Source: Chromobotia macracanthus
Lineage: Eukaryota; Chordata; Actinopteri; Cypriniformes; Botiidae
DNA length: 64,000 nucleotides
Direction of reading: 5' to 3'
NCBI GenBank assembly: GCA_036877525.1
Contig: JAZGTH010000007.1
Location: forward strand, 12,168,501-12,232,500
Each line of letters opens with the position of its first letter. Position 1 is the stretch's first letter. Made by a program: the position numbers and the translations under genes. A model generated the notes under the pieces. The model saw nothing but the letters and a program-made list of their open reading frames with translations, was not told the origin of the DNA and did not search any database. Of this stretch, positions 24,064 through 37,625 are shown in pieces.

Positions 24064-26010
24064 CCTCAGTTAACCATCATCTCTTGCATAATTCCATTCA
24101 TCTAACCTTTGACAGTAATGATAGCTGACCACCTCACAAAACACAAAAAAGTCCCTGCCACATCTATGTATACAACTCATCATTCTGAGTCAACTTAATA
24201 TGTACTTATATACTTCAGATTAAACCCTATTCTCATCACAAAACTGCATTTAAATCAGACATACTTCTTCTTGTTGAAATGTATTGTGAAGGTTTTTTTA
24301 CTTTTATAAGAAGCCTTAATTATAACAAAACCGTAAATCTGCAGTTTGTAAATCTATATCCTTAACTATACATTGCTATGTAATCAGCGTTTCAATAATT
24401 ACACTGATTAAAGTATCATGAGTCTTAAAGACATAAACCAATTATAGTTTAAGCTTTTAATCAATTCATAAAAAAATGCAAAAATAAATAGTTCAAGTGT
24501 CATTTGTTGCACATTTTGTTGTAGCTTGTGAGGACCTGCATTGAAAACAATGCAACTGAAAGATGTGTTTATTATTCCCAATGCCACATCTTTCTCTTGC
24601 ATCACATTCAATTTGGACTGTAAACTCAATCAACTCAAATAAAATATAAATTGTTTTGCCATGGAGCTCTAGATACAGCAGCGGTAGGGAAACTATGTTC
24701 GAATATTTTAGGACAGTGTTCAGTCCTCACCAGTGTTCTCTTAAGGCACTGTTAACAGGACCAGATGTTCAGGTTCCAGATTTCATTTAGTTTTGTTCTA
24801 TTTCATTCATTCATTCATTCATTCATTTTTTGATGGACTCAAGTGTGGAGACAGAGAACCATCTAAATGACAATCAAGGTTTGGTGAATATAAATTAAAT
24901 CTTGGGTTCATTTCTTTTAATCCAGGTACCACAAAGTCCATCACAGCCACTTAGGCCAGTGTCTGTAGAAGCTTAACCAAGCTCAGTCAGCTGTCTGATA
25001 CTGCAGCCCTTCAGTTCAAACTAATCTGAGACATGAAACACAGAATCTACAGGAGAGATCCCAGTACACACACACTTTGCACCAGACAGGAACAGGGGTT
25101 CAGTAGCACCATCAGGGGAGCCACATGCTTTATGTACTCTGTTCCTTTATGACATTACTTATGGTGTTGCTTGTATGAGTGCTTTGCTACTAACTGTTTT
25201 CTTCTGTCTCTTTTTTTCTCACCCTTCCTATTCTTTCATCTCTATCAGTTTTCCTTGAGTGTACAAACAAAAGATCCCTGTGGTCTATGTACCATTAGAA
25301 GACTAACATGGCAGCACAGTAAAACCTAAAGCAGAATCAAAGAGAACACAACACTTACAAAAGTCTCTGTTCACAGGCGTGTTTGGACATTGTGTATTAC
25401 AGAGGTAAACACTACCTAAATACTACATCTAAAGAGCACTAAGAATTTATAAGCACCAAACAATTTATTTGCACCAGTACCTCTACAGCTACATCAGAAC
25501 ATCTACATTACATACAACAATTACTAGATAATGCTAATACATCGTATAGCATTAGCATTTAATCTAATAAAGTACATTTCATAGACAGTTTCGCAAATAT
25601 TTATTATTATTTGCATAAAGAAAGATTATTAATAATTGCCAATAGAATTTTTGGCCACATTCACATTCACAGCACCATGGTAATATTGTTGGTAAATTCC
25701 AAGTTAAATCAATAAATGCCATCTTTCCATTAAGCAATATAAATCCCTGATATGTAAGCTGTAACAGAACTTTATGCAACATAAATAACAATCAGCTATC
25801 AATCAGCATTGATAAAAACAATTTGGTGAAGAACTCATAGATGTGTTTTATTTAAAAAACATCTATTTCATAGATGTTATTATTTAAAGCATGTCTATTG
25901 ACCAATCAGCTTCCAGAATCCAGCTTCCAGAAATAATTTTTTCGGATCAAAGTATGACTGAACAAATGGATGAATAGGTAAAGAATAAAATATAGTGTAA
26001 AATATCTAAA
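24064..26010. other. Intergenic, nothing recognised
   Basis: Contains only a short (ATTC)n microsatellite at 24803-24829. No coding or repeat feature is otherwise supported. Confidence 0.6.

Positions 26011-26097
<87 letters not shown>
26011..26097 (+). repeat. (ATCT)n tetranucleotide microsatellite
   Basis: About 22 uninterrupted copies of the four-base unit, 87 bp. Likely to be length-polymorphic. Confidence 0.95.
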
Positions 26098-26129
26098 ATT
26101 TGTGTTTTCTTGCCTTGTTTTTCAATTAG

Positions 26130-26430
26130 CTTCTGCCTGCCTCCTGCGGTTGCAATCCTAACTAGAAATGACACAAAAAGCCACAGGGTCCTCGGCAAAC
26201 ACTTCACAATCTATTTCTACCAAAGCCCTTTTCTACTCTGTCTGCTAACACCCCTCTGAGCGGGCTAGCCACCCCACAGAGAGCCATGGCGAGTCCGCAA
26301 ATCTAACCGTCATTTCCAGTCAACAGTCTGCATGGGACTCTGAGGCAGGCAGCGCTGTGACGCACAGGGTTAACACGCAGAGACCGGCTCTCACAGCTGC
26401 CTGTGAAATCCAACCCCACACACGTTACAT
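26130..26430. promoter_or_regulatory. Candidate conserved non-coding element
   Basis: The most GC-rich 300 bp in this part of the desert, next to the tetranucleotide repeat. It has no repeat signature and no protein-like frame. It includes GAGCGGGCTAGCC near 26257 and GGTTAACACGC near 26368. Base composition is the only evidence. Confidence 0.25.
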
Positions 26431-27199
26431 GAGAGAGACACTCTCAAGACTCTATTTAATAATATTGCTCATAAAGTGTGTTAGGATTGTAGATTGTGCT
26501 CCAAGATTATGCGTATTTTAACATCCAAAACACAATTTTGTAAAGTCATAATAAAATATTTAAAAAAATGTATCTTATGGCCTTTTAAAATTAGGAAATG
26601 CACTGTTATGCACCTGTTCAATTTACAATTAACCATCAGAGGGAATACACTAAAGCTAATAAAGTCTGTTACAGTCAATATTCTTACAGCATTTTAAAGT
26701 GTTTTTAAAACTACAGTTCACCAAAAAATATACATTCAAATGTAGTTTATAGTTTGTTCAAACCTGATGCTGTGTTTTTATATTGTTTCAGAAAATTGTG
26801 AAAAAACAATGTGCACATTATAACAACTTTATTTAAAAGAATACAAAGTAAGAATGCAAATACAAAGGTGAATAAATGATGACAGGTTTTTACTTTAAAT
26901 GCTCAAATACCGCCTATACAATAGAAACCCAGAACATACCCCTCTGAAAATGGGAACATCTGTATGTGAGCTCAAAGTACTTAGCATCATGTTATGACAT
27001 TTTTCCATACAATAGGCTAATTAAAAAAATAAGACGTATGCAGGCACATAACTCGAAATATTTCCATAGTATTACGACACTCACACACACACACACACAC
27101 AAATGCAGTAATAATCCCTCTCTCTATCCTTCCCAGCACAACATATTCACGACCCTTAATTGGTCTGTGCTCCTCCAACATGTTTGTAATGAAGTACGC
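26431..27199. other. Intergenic with MITE scrap and CA repeat
   Basis: 26693-26735 holds an ACTACAGTTCACCAAAAAAT piece of the cyprinid MITE arm. A (CA)n run lies at 27079-27101. No gene is supported. Confidence 0.55.
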
Positions 27200-27560
27200 T
27201 GTCCATGACTCTGTGTGCCGGCTGGCAGTGCCCAATTTACAGAAGTGGGATGGTGTGATAAGCAGCAGAGGAGCGCCTGCAAGGAGGCAAGGGCCATGAA
27301 TCACAGTGTGCCAGCCTTGAGCCGGGTATAATTGAGTCCAACATCTCCCAGCTCTTTCACCATAATTAATGATAATCTGTAACAGAGGAATCTCAGATTC
27401 CAGCTCACAGAGCTATTTAATTAGGCTCCAGTAATGAAAGTACAGCCACTACACAGAAGAATATGGCTGCCACGCGGTGCTATGATTAATGGATTGTGCT
27501 GGGGAACACAAAAACTGCTGCGTGCTTAACTCCACCAGATACCCCTCTCATTTTCTTTCA
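27200..27560. promoter_or_regulatory. Candidate non-coding element with TAAT clusters
   Basis: A repeat-free block with several homeodomain core sites in GC-balanced context: CATAATTAATGATAATC near 27361, TTTAATTAGG near 27416 and GATTAATGG near 27484. Spaced TAAT cores are typical of vertebrate neural enhancers. No coding frame is meaningful. Function is inferred from texture and location only. Confidence 0.3.
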
Positions 27561-27814
27561 GACATCTCACAGCAATTGACCAAATTACATTAATTCACTT
27601 TCTTTTCATTTCAGCCTATATTTTTCCAGTTTATATCGAATTTACTTCAGTCTCAGTACGAAATACTGGTATTAAAGATTGTTTTTTTTTGCTATTTTTT
27701 TATTGTTGCTACTTTACAAAAGCACTTCTCCAAACAGAAATACTATTATGTGACACTTTCCACAGAGATGTGATTTTTAAAGAGTTTTGAAAGGTAGGAG
27801 TTATTTTTTACTAC

Positions 27815-28085
27815 TTACTTAATCTATTAGGCCTCCAATTCTCACTTGTAATCAGTCTATTAGCCTATTAGCTTGCACATTACTAGCATATTGACTGTTT
27901 ATTAGTACATATAAAGCACATCAATGCCTTATTCTGCATGATCAAATTGTATATTCCTTAATCCTGCCCCATACCTGAAAGACACTACCATTACACTTAA
28001 ATAACTACCTTACAAAGTATTAATAAGGTGTAAATTAGAAGTTTTATGAGACAAAATTTATAGTTACTGGTAAAAGTTACTAGTA
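27815..28085 (+). repeat. Dispersed teleost repeat
   Basis: Contains GCACATTACTAGCATATTGA, then a TTTATTAGTACATATAAAG segment, a CCTTATTCTGCATGA segment and a TATTAATAAG segment. This order occurs in a high-copy teleost non-autonomous element that I recognise by text but cannot name with certainty. Ends are not resolved. Confidence 0.5.
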
Positions 28086-30099
28086 AAAAAATATATTACA
28101 TAATACAGTGTTTTAGAGATTTTGCAACAATGTTACTGAATGTTTACCCCCACCCAATCAAATACAAGAATTTGTAACAGTTTATTAATTGTTAGTCTCT
28201 ACAGGTGATATACACAGTCACTAGTGAACAGGGGTTGTATGTAGTTATCACTGAAACATCTTTCTTGATATTACACTAAGGTTTCTAAGGGCATAGATTA
28301 ATCATTTTGCTGTGATATTAAATAATCCTACAGCATTTTAAAGGCATTGTCATGTTATAATAACAAAAAATGAGAAGATCTTGAGAACGAAGTCTTAGTT
28401 TTAAGAGTAAAGTGAGATATAAGAGTCTTACTTGTATAAGAGATATAAGTATGCATCTTTTCTAACTATCAAATTAAAGTTAAACTATTAAATCTAACAT
28501 AACTATGAAATAGTCAAAACTCTTTCGTAATTTAAAAAAAAGTTTAATTTAAATTATTAGATATTAGTCACTTTCAACACAACTGTTGCATATGGCTAGT
28601 ATTTAGTTTGATCCCAGTACAGGTACAAGGTGAGCATCAGTTTGGTGTTTAAAAGAACAGAAAGGCCCTGATGTGATGGTCAGAGGAAGTAAAACTGAAG
28701 GCAGCTGCTTATAGGAAGATTACAAAATTTCAAAATGTCTTAATTTGTTTTTCTTCCTCCTCATTTTATCAAGGTGGTAAACCTACATTTAAAGCAGAAT
28801 GGTAGTCAAAAGCCCAGTGAATGACTTAAAGGAAACATCAGCTAGAGATAGGCAGAGGGAGATAATGTGAAAGCTCACTAATGGGCACCCTACAACACAC
28901 AGGCTCATTTTTCACATCATGTCATTTATAGGGTTTGAAATAAAAGTGGTGGCCTCCAGCACCAATCTCCTAAGGCATTTTAACTCTGGAATCTCTGCAT
29001 GTATTTGTGTTGACTGATTCAGTCAGTGAGTTGACAGTCTCAAAGGCCTCAGATCAGTCACAGCAACAATATTCTTGCTCCTCCACAGCTTTGACAGGTC
29101 CTGCGTGCTCCTCTGCCTGCGCTGGCACATTAGCCTGTGCAGTTAACTTTGCGTCATATCAAATGTGCCAATCTAACATGATTATGGATCTGGCACCTCA
29201 AGGACGTGGTCTGTCTTCTGTAATTGTCTCACAGACGGAATTTGGGAAATATAAGGGTTTTGGCCGTTTCATGAAGTAAAAATTGTTGTCAGTCAAAGCT
29301 AAGCGGTTCTTTGTAGTAAAGAGGGGAGTTATAGAATGAGACCGCTTCCACAGGCTGGTTAAACTGTAGAGACATGTTCATTAGTGGAAATGGCATTTTA
29401 ATTCTGTCCAGTCAATATAAAGGATATTACAAATAAATGCAAAATTAAAAGATTACTTTTTTCAAAGAGACTTTACTGCACAGCTCCAGAGTTGAGTGTT
29501 GATATGTTATCATTTATGGATTAGCATCATATAATCACAATGTCCTGTTGAAAGCATTTAAATGGCTGCTGCCTAGTGTTGGACATGCCTTGAAACTGAA
29601 ACTTGCCAAGCTAAGCTGTTTTCAGTAAAGCCCCAGATATTTCTGGTTACTGTGCTATGTACTCAAGTTTTCAAACTGAGTAAAATAAAACCCTTTAGAA
29701 CCAAACAGTGTCTTTTTTCTAAGTACATTGAAATTTATTTCTTATAAAAACCACCTACTTACACTAAAATTAGTAACTGACATAAACTGTCCAATCATCG
29801 ATAAGTTACATACAAATCACCGTTCTAAGAATATAAATTTTTGATGTTATTATCTATTATTATTATTATTATTATATAAGCTATAATATATCTGTTATTA
29901 TTGCTTTAGATATATTGTTCTATATTGTTCAAATAAATTGAGAGGATCAATTTATTTGAAAATTATTTGGATATTTCTAAATTCCTTAAGAAAAAAGTAA
30001 AACAGTGTTGGCCTGCTTCAGCACTTCAACAGCAAGATACAGCTGCTTTAGGTATGCATACTGTACCATTTTCTTAATGCACTGTAATTAGGCTTTCAG
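28086..30099. other. Intergenic, nothing firm
   Basis: No gene is supported. 28990-29350 is more balanced and holds a 90-codon plus-strand frame (29007-29279) with no recognisable domain. An (ATT)n run lies near 29853-29873. Confidence 0.5.
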
Positions 30100-30188
30100 G
30101 TAGCACTTTATTTTACTGTCTTTGTTACATGTTAATACTTAAATGTATAATAACACTGTAACAAGGACACTGTCAAATAAAGTGCAAC
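30100..30188. mobile_element. Compact 89-bp MITE with inverted ends
   Basis: The left end GCACTTTATTTTACTGTC and right end GACACTGTCAAATAAAGTGC are inverted copies with few mismatches, extending to about 27 bp including TTGTTACA / TGTAACAA. Almost nothing lies between them, so this is a minimal foldback derivative of the family also seen at 13741-13861. Confidence 0.65.
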
Positions 30189-32940
30189 CAATAAAGGTTA
30201 TAATGTATTACAAATAATGGCCTTTTGACAGCAAATGTGTATCATGGCTGAAAGGCTTGTTTCTTGAACACTATTAGGATCTTGTTTTGGAGAGCATTTG
30301 TTAAAAGACAAATATCTATTCTTTGTCAACTGGACTTGAAATGATCCTGAATTGGGTGACAGCCTCATCAGCGACTGTCCAAAGCCAAGATTCATTTACT
30401 GTATGAAACACTCAGGCAGCCAATAGATTTTAAAGTATATTAGTATCTACAATAAACACTGAAAACATTAACACTGAATATCTTATAAAAACATTCTGAT
30501 GTGTCGTCTTTAAAACAATACATTTTCATGCTTGGACAATCATGCATTAAAATACAAGTGTGTATTTTAAGCAAATATGTTTTTGTGTGTGTATGGTTGG
30601 ACTTTAAAAGCATGATGATTCAGAATAGGAAAACACACACACATTTCTTTATTATGCGTTAAAGTCAAAGCTGGCATGCAGGACCCCCTGGCAGGCAGAG
30701 GCCCTTAGATTAAGACATATATTGGATCCATGATAGAGGGCAGAAAGTTCATTTTTGAAAATAAAACAGAATATTATTCATATTCCTTTTAAAATTCAGA
30801 TTGCCAGCTGACCTGTGACTTGTCAGCAGTGTATTACATTTGCAGAGAGCTGCGCAATCCCCTCCAGCATGCATTGATTCCCTCTCTCTCTCCTTCTCTC
30901 TCTCTCTCCCTCTCTCTTTCTCAATTTCTTACTATATTTTATATTTGTAATAATAAATAATTGATTTTATAATAATGTTATTTAAATATGTCAAGGACAA
31001 AGAATTTCAAAAGTCTGTAATTTCAATGGTTTCAGTGCTGTTGTATAAAGTCTGTTAAAAATATAATACTTTCCCCAAAGCACATTTTTATACAAATTGC
31101 AAGTAAACTTATATATACATCTGTCCCTCATTCTAGAGTTTTCTGTTGTCTCCTTGAATGTGTGTGCTGTAAGGTTTCCCATAGTGCTATACTATAGAAG
31201 TGATTTTCATATATATTAAAATGTCTGCCCTCTGTGCCATATGGAGTTAGGCAAACTACTAAAGCCTCAGCTTTATATATATAGAAGCAGATAAACACCT
31301 CTGTCTCTGTATCTGTTTAACAGAGCTGTATTTATACAATTGCTCTCAGTGTGGGTAAGCCTCAAGTCTTGAAGAATTATGACAGCAGCCCCTGACAGAC
31401 ACAGAAACATACATATAAGACAGATAGACAGATAGAAAAGACAGATAGAAACTATAGTGACTGGCATGTCAGTCATCTCTTGGCGAACATTACCTTTTAA
31501 TAAGAGCCTTCATCTTTCTGCAGAACGGGTCAGGCTTTCTGCAGTTGGGCCGAGTGACTGAGCAACCTTTATTGGCTTTCAGATATAAACAGCAACTACT
31601 TTGATATATATCCAATTGCTGCTGTACTGAGCAAGTTGAGCAAAATGAATAGTTTGAGGATCAACAGTTTTTTCTGGAGGAATTAACACTTTGTTATTAT
31701 TTACCCTACTAACAAAAAACCCATTGTCAAGTACAGCACTAAGTGTAAATATTCTTCAGTGGATAAGAGAGGAAACTGTGGCCATTATAATCATAATCAT
31801 TATATATGCAATTGAAAGACTATATAAAATATTTGTACTTAAAATTATTTCAAATTTTAACACATTTATGAAATTATAAAATATTAAATAAGAATATACA
31901 AAATTGTGGCAAGCCCCCATAAAAATTAACAATCTGCTCAAACCTGACATTTATAAAAAGTTAAACACTTACAAACTACCTTCATTAATAGACCAATGTA
32001 TACAAATGTATACCAAGTATACCAATGTAGTTTTATTGTATTGACATTAATTGTATTGGATTGAAAATATTATGATGTAGTTTTGACTGAAATCAACATT
32101 GCTGAGGACCCTTGTGACTTCCCCATCTGAGAACTAACTTCAGCCCCTTTTATATAAGGCCATATAAGGTCTCTTTATAGCATTGCTTTCAGAAGTTAAA
32201 CTTTCTGCAGCAACATCCACAATAACACATGCAAAATGAGGCCACTCCCCAGATTAACAAAACACGTACACAAACAAATGCATATTACAAAAATAAAACA
32301 CCCACATCAACAAATTAAAGTGATATCCCCAATAAACCTACAATAAACTACAGAGTGGCTTTACCAAATAATTTTTTCATTAAGCAACATGAATAATATA
32401 GATCTACGTTAATACATACTGACCTTGATGACCTGACATGCGAAGTGTGTGTGCGTCATGAGGTCCACAGAAGAACCTTCATGTAGGCCTCAAAAAATAA
32501 GAAAAGCAAATGGGAGTGGGAACTCTTCAGCAGACAAGCCCAGCGGGAGACAGACTAGCAGTAGTCACATCAATAGATGGCACCCAAAGCTGGGCCACCT
32601 CCTCTGGCTTTGAACACACAATAAATTAAACAACAAAAAATGCAATGACATTCACAGCCTGGCAGTGTGTGTTCACTCCTGTTAACTGAGCAACGCACAG
32701 CCAACACACAAATACGCAGACTCAAACATCGTCTGTGTTAACTGACGGTGATTGTCATGAATTATATTACATAACATGATAAAGAAGGCAGCACTTCATC
32801 AGCTAATATAGTGATAGTTTTTCCACCACGTGAAGTTAATCATTTAGACATTGTACCAAACGTATAAGGTGATATTATTTCCGGCCCACAGTGGAGTACA
32901 AAGTGGAGTAGCTTAAATGTTTATTTATTTATTTTTTTAT
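30189..32940. other. Intergenic, CT repeat, nothing else firm
   Basis: A (CT)n-rich tract lies at about 30882-30925. 30650-30870 and 32420-32760 are somewhat more GC-balanced and might be regulatory, but nothing specific supports this. No gene is recognised. Confidence 0.5.
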
Positions 32941-33000
32941 TCAATATTATTTATATAGTGCTTTTTACAATGTTGCATTGCTTCAAAGCAGCTTTACATA
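32941..33000 (-). repeat. LINE 3'-tail-like dispersed repeat
   Basis: On the plus strand it reads TTTATATAGTGCTTTTTACA then a TTGCTTCAAAGCAGC segment. The reverse complement is the AAAGC...CTATATAAATAA tail common at the 3' ends of fish L2-like LINEs. A second copy in the opposite orientation is at 38505-38575. Confidence 0.5.
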
Positions 33001-35250
33001 TAATTAAAAATAAAACACAGAAAAAGACAGAAAATAAACTCTGTTAGTAAAGTAAACCCTATGGTAAAATGTATGGTACCAGTATGAAAGCATATGATAA
33101 GTATATTAGGTGCATTACTGTATTAGGTGCATTAGAATTGAGTTACAACAGAACAGTACAAACAGTAGAAAAAAACATTAAAAGTAAAGAACAGGAATAG
33201 GAAATGAACAAGAGTTAATGCATAGTCACAGGTGTGCATCTGATATTTAACAATTCCTCTGAATCTGGGTTAGGGTTAGCCCTAACCCTACAACCACAAG
33301 ATTTTAGATCTGGAGTTAAAACCTTGTTGGTTTTCTTAATTGGCATTACTGGATTAGCACAATTTGAATAATTACACCATACATCAACAGCAAATAACCA
33401 AATAATGAGAAAAAAGTGCTTAATAAGGAAAAAAATGAAGTGGCTAAAAAATGTTCATAAAGCAATGGAGAAGGAGCAGAGATGTAGCTGCCCTGTGCAT
33501 ATATGTTGCAAACTATGTTGTGTCTCTCTGTGGGATAGGCTTTGCTGCATTCTGCTCAGGATTACAGATCTTACATATGCTATATAGCACCCATAAATAA
33601 AACATTTATTTTAATAAACCTTTACATTCCGGATATACTCAGTGGATATTAACACTGCAGTACACAGAGCTTTGAGCCTTCATTTAATTTCACTCCACAG
33701 AATATCTTACCATTACCAAGTACATTACTAGAGAATCACAGAGGAGGGGCAAAATACAGCCAATAATAGGGAAGAAAAAGGATTTACAAGTAAATATAGT
33801 ATTTAGTATAGTATTAGTATTTTTTTATGTTTAAAAGAAAAAGTTTTAAAAGTGTGCCTAAGCTAATAAAAGCCTGCCATCCAAAGATGACAACCCAATG
33901 TCAACAACCCTGAGCACAATTACTGACAAGTGTACAGTCATTAAAACCCAAAAATTGCTTACAGCACCATCAAATACATAGTTGTGTATACATTTACAAG
34001 CAGCGTATTGCTGAGGGTAATCCGTTTATGTTTCTGGCAGCGTAAATGAAAATAGAGAAACTCCAGTGCCTCAAAAGAAAACCAGAGAAGAGAAAGTTTA
34101 AATGAATACAAGGTGGATAAATAAAATGAACAAAGCACAGAAACACAAATGAAAAAAATGAAGTAGGTGAATGAAGGGCTGGTAAGGAAAAATAAGAGCT
34201 AGAAGGGCAGAAAGCTAAAAAGCTGTAAAGAAGAACAATACTTAAATATTGATTAGAGAGTAATAATAAATAGTGTAACGATAGAGGAGAGACAGAGAAA
34301 GGTAGAGAGAGAGAATTGCAGACAGTATTGTCTCTCAGACTGAAATCACCTACTCTTTCTGTTTTCCTCAGTTCATCAATCAGACACACTGGACAGACAC
34401 ACCTTCATTTATCGGAAACATATTAACAAATCATTACTGTAAATGTGTTTTGTAGTAATTTAATTATCAATGCATAACAGTGGGTAGTTATGTGCTGACA
34501 CACTGTGGTGACTGCTGTCAAAAAATAACAAAACCAATAAATTAATTACCCACAATGTCAACAAGTCCAGAAGTGCTACAAAAAGTGTCATGTTAATCTG
34601 AATTTGATTCATATATCTGTGTACTAATAATATATTTATAAAATAATCAAAATATAAATATAACCATGAAGGACAATATATAATAATTATTTAACAAAAA
34701 TGAATACAAATAACAATAAAATGAATAAATAGTAATAATTAAGATAAACAACTTCTTGTGATTTTGACTGTTTGGATCTGTTCACTAATTATTTATAATC
34801 ATATGTATTTAAATTAAAAAAGATTATAAAAATAATCTCATCAGCAACAAAAGCATTTGGCAGAGTTTCCTTTGGGCAAGCCACTGATGAAATCTGAAAC
34901 TTCAAATCACATACCGTGTTTGTCAGAGCCTATGTAAAATCATACTGCTGTTTACTGAGAGTTTATTCATGATTAAACTGATCAGTCCCTAAATTCAAAA
35001 TAACTGTTCACTGTTTTACACATCCACATCACTGATAGGAAGAAAATTAATAACTGAGAGAGAAAAATAGACAAGAGAATGAGTGTGGGGTAAAGGCTAT
35101 AAAAGTGCACAACATCGCGCATTATATTCATGTCATTTAGACGCAGTGAGAGAATGACACGGTGTCAAATCTGTGTGACAGAATTAGGTGAGTGGTGAGA
35201 GAGGGGGTCAGCAGGGGTAGAGATGCTCAGGGCACACTCAGAGAAAGAGG

Positions 35251-35292
<42 letters not shown>

Positions 35293-36834
35293 TTATTTCT
35301 TTATCACACATATAAGAGCTTTTACATCACATATACCTCATGTATGTGAATAATCATGTGAATGTCAAATTTCAGATTAATGGTCAGTTCATTTACCTGC
35401 AATGAAAAAGTTTAAAAGATGATCTTTTACAAGATGATCTGTTTAAGAAATGATAATACATATAAGTTATAAAATATAGATTTAAATATTTATTACCATT
35501 ATTATGAGCCTAAACTTTGTGTGTAGATAAGTTTTTATATATTTAATGATTTATGTTTTTCTTTTTAAATTTATTTTATTTTAAGGGGGAGTACAAATAA
35601 AGTGAGACAGAGTAGTGGGTGTGCTGTAACATTCTGCATTACATCAACATTAACTCATCATTACTACCAGCGCAGGAACCTAAATTACACGTTTTATTAA
35701 AAACTGCAGTGTATTCTTTTTCTTTTGCCTTGATTTTTCTTTTGTGTCATAATAAATATGAGATAACATTTAAACATACAATTATGAACAAATCAAATAT
35801 GTAAAATACATATGATTTATTTGGGCAAGTGTTTACACTCATAAATGACTAAATACCAGACCATTAAGCAGAGACTTACATAGAATATGATGTATCTCTG
35901 ATCATTCTCTCTCTCTCTGTCTACAGTGTTCAACAAATAATAAAAGCCATTTCTGATGTTGAATTTGAGAGAAAAACAGAAAATTAAGGGCAGACTGCCA
36001 TCAGGAGGACAGACAGAAAATTATACCTTTGTATTACCTTTGCCAGTCAATATGCAGCATTAATGCATGTTAACTAAAACTATATGCTACAAACATATAT
36101 TAAACAAAGAGAAAGAATTTGTTTTTAGCCTTTACACTATAAACACTGAGAAACAATGAGAAGAGTGCTCTGTGGTGTGGAGCACACAGAAAAACTGCCT
36201 GACACTAGACGTTGGCTTGGTGTGTTTCAGGCTTTGGGTTAGTAACAGGGTCAAACTAGCATCATGTTATGCTAACGGTATGCATTATTGCACATACCAG
36301 CTGTGTTTCAGATGTCACGTGCAATGTATTTAAGCAGCACTTTAGAAAAAAACACATTTCTACCTATACTGAATATGTTATTAAAGAAAAACAACACAAA
36401 AAAAGTTTTAATAAGAAAATAAAATTAAAATATATAAAAAATAAAATATTAAGTACGGAGTAATTGACAAGGCATTTAATTATTAGAAAAAAACGCTATC
36501 TGACGTGGTAATGCAGCACCAACTGAGTTTTGGTATTACACTGACATCTGGTGGACTGTTGAATTAGACTTGCAGACAGCCTCACGTGCACAAGCATCTT
36601 TATAACAAAAGCTCTTTTCTCCTCGGAAAATAAACATAAGTGTTGTTGAATTGTATGTGCCTCTCTATTTGTGGGTAAATGCAGTGAAAAGGCAGAGGCT
36701 AGTATGTCACTCAGTGGCTCCATACCAACTCAGCTACCAAGTGTTTGGATCTACTGAAGTGATCATTTCCTGTGGACAGAATGATCAGAAGAGATTCTAC
36801 AACTGTCTGATATTCATTCTAAAATATGCTTTCA

Positions 36835-36835
<1 letters not shown>
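33001..36835. other. Intergenic, GA microsatellite, no gene
   Basis: 33267-33291 is a head-to-head pair of telomere-like units (see findings). A (GA)n run lies at 35254-35289. The 131-codon minus frame at 33994-34389 is built from phenylalanine, serine and leucine in AT-rich text and is not a credible protein. Nothing else is recognised. Confidence 0.55.
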
Positions 36836-36880
<45 letters not shown>

Positions 36881-37625
36881 TAGCTGCAAGCAGCAATTAC
36901 CAGGGTCATGCCCCCCATTTCAGAATACATTTTCAGTCAAAATTCAATTTCTTTTTCATGTTTGCCTTTTCGTTTGAATATTGACAATCTTTCTACAAGA
37001 TAATAAAACATGTATTCGTGTTTTATTCATCATTAATTGCATTTTATATTTCAACTTGACAGAAACAATGCATTGTCAGCGTAAAAATGAAATTCATTCA
37101 TTACATCAATTCATTACATTGTCAATTTTTGCTCATATTTTGTGTACAGTTTTCTATAATGAAATAGTTATTCTTGTTTTAATTTTTATTTTTAATCATT
37201 GAATTAATGATAATTAGCAAAACAAATGTATTTTGTCATTGTGTCATCAAAACTGTTAACTGTTGTAGGTCATTCGACAACAGTTTGATGCATCAAAAAG
37301 ATTGTAACTTTTTGTTAGGAGTGCCCTTGGATGGTCCACACAAAATTTTGTGAAAATCGGACATACTACCTAGGAGGAGTTACTTAAAATAACCTAAAAT
37401 AGCCGAAAGGAAATATGGTTGATAATGACAAATTTGTTATCACAGTACTTGTCATGAGCCAAGGAATCTACAGACACCAGACACATGACAATCAAATAAA
37501 TTAATCAAAGGTTATAAGCGGTTTCATGAATTTTGTAATATCATTTGACCACTGGGGGTGCTGCCCCCAAAATATTGGATACAATAGGGGTCTTCCCACT
37601 TTGGGGCTTGACCCCCAAGTAAAAC
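36836..37625 (+). repeat. (TAA)n plus dispersed repeat TATAGCTGCAAGCAGC
   Basis: A (TAA)n run of about 43 bp (36836-36878) leads straight into TATAGCTGCAAGCAGC, the start of a widespread teleost repeat. Inside are TTTTGTGAAAATCGGACATA and TAGGAGGAGTTACTT, characteristic of that family, and near the end TTGGGGCTTGACCCCCAA. The repeat is followed by another TAATAATAA-rich patch, so it appears embedded in its own microsatellite. Confidence 0.6.

Noticed and set aside
33994..34389. 131-codon open frame on the minus strand
   Set aside because: It is composed mainly of Phe, Ser and Leu from a purine-rich plus strand, has no domain-like pattern, and lies in AT-rich intergenic DNA.
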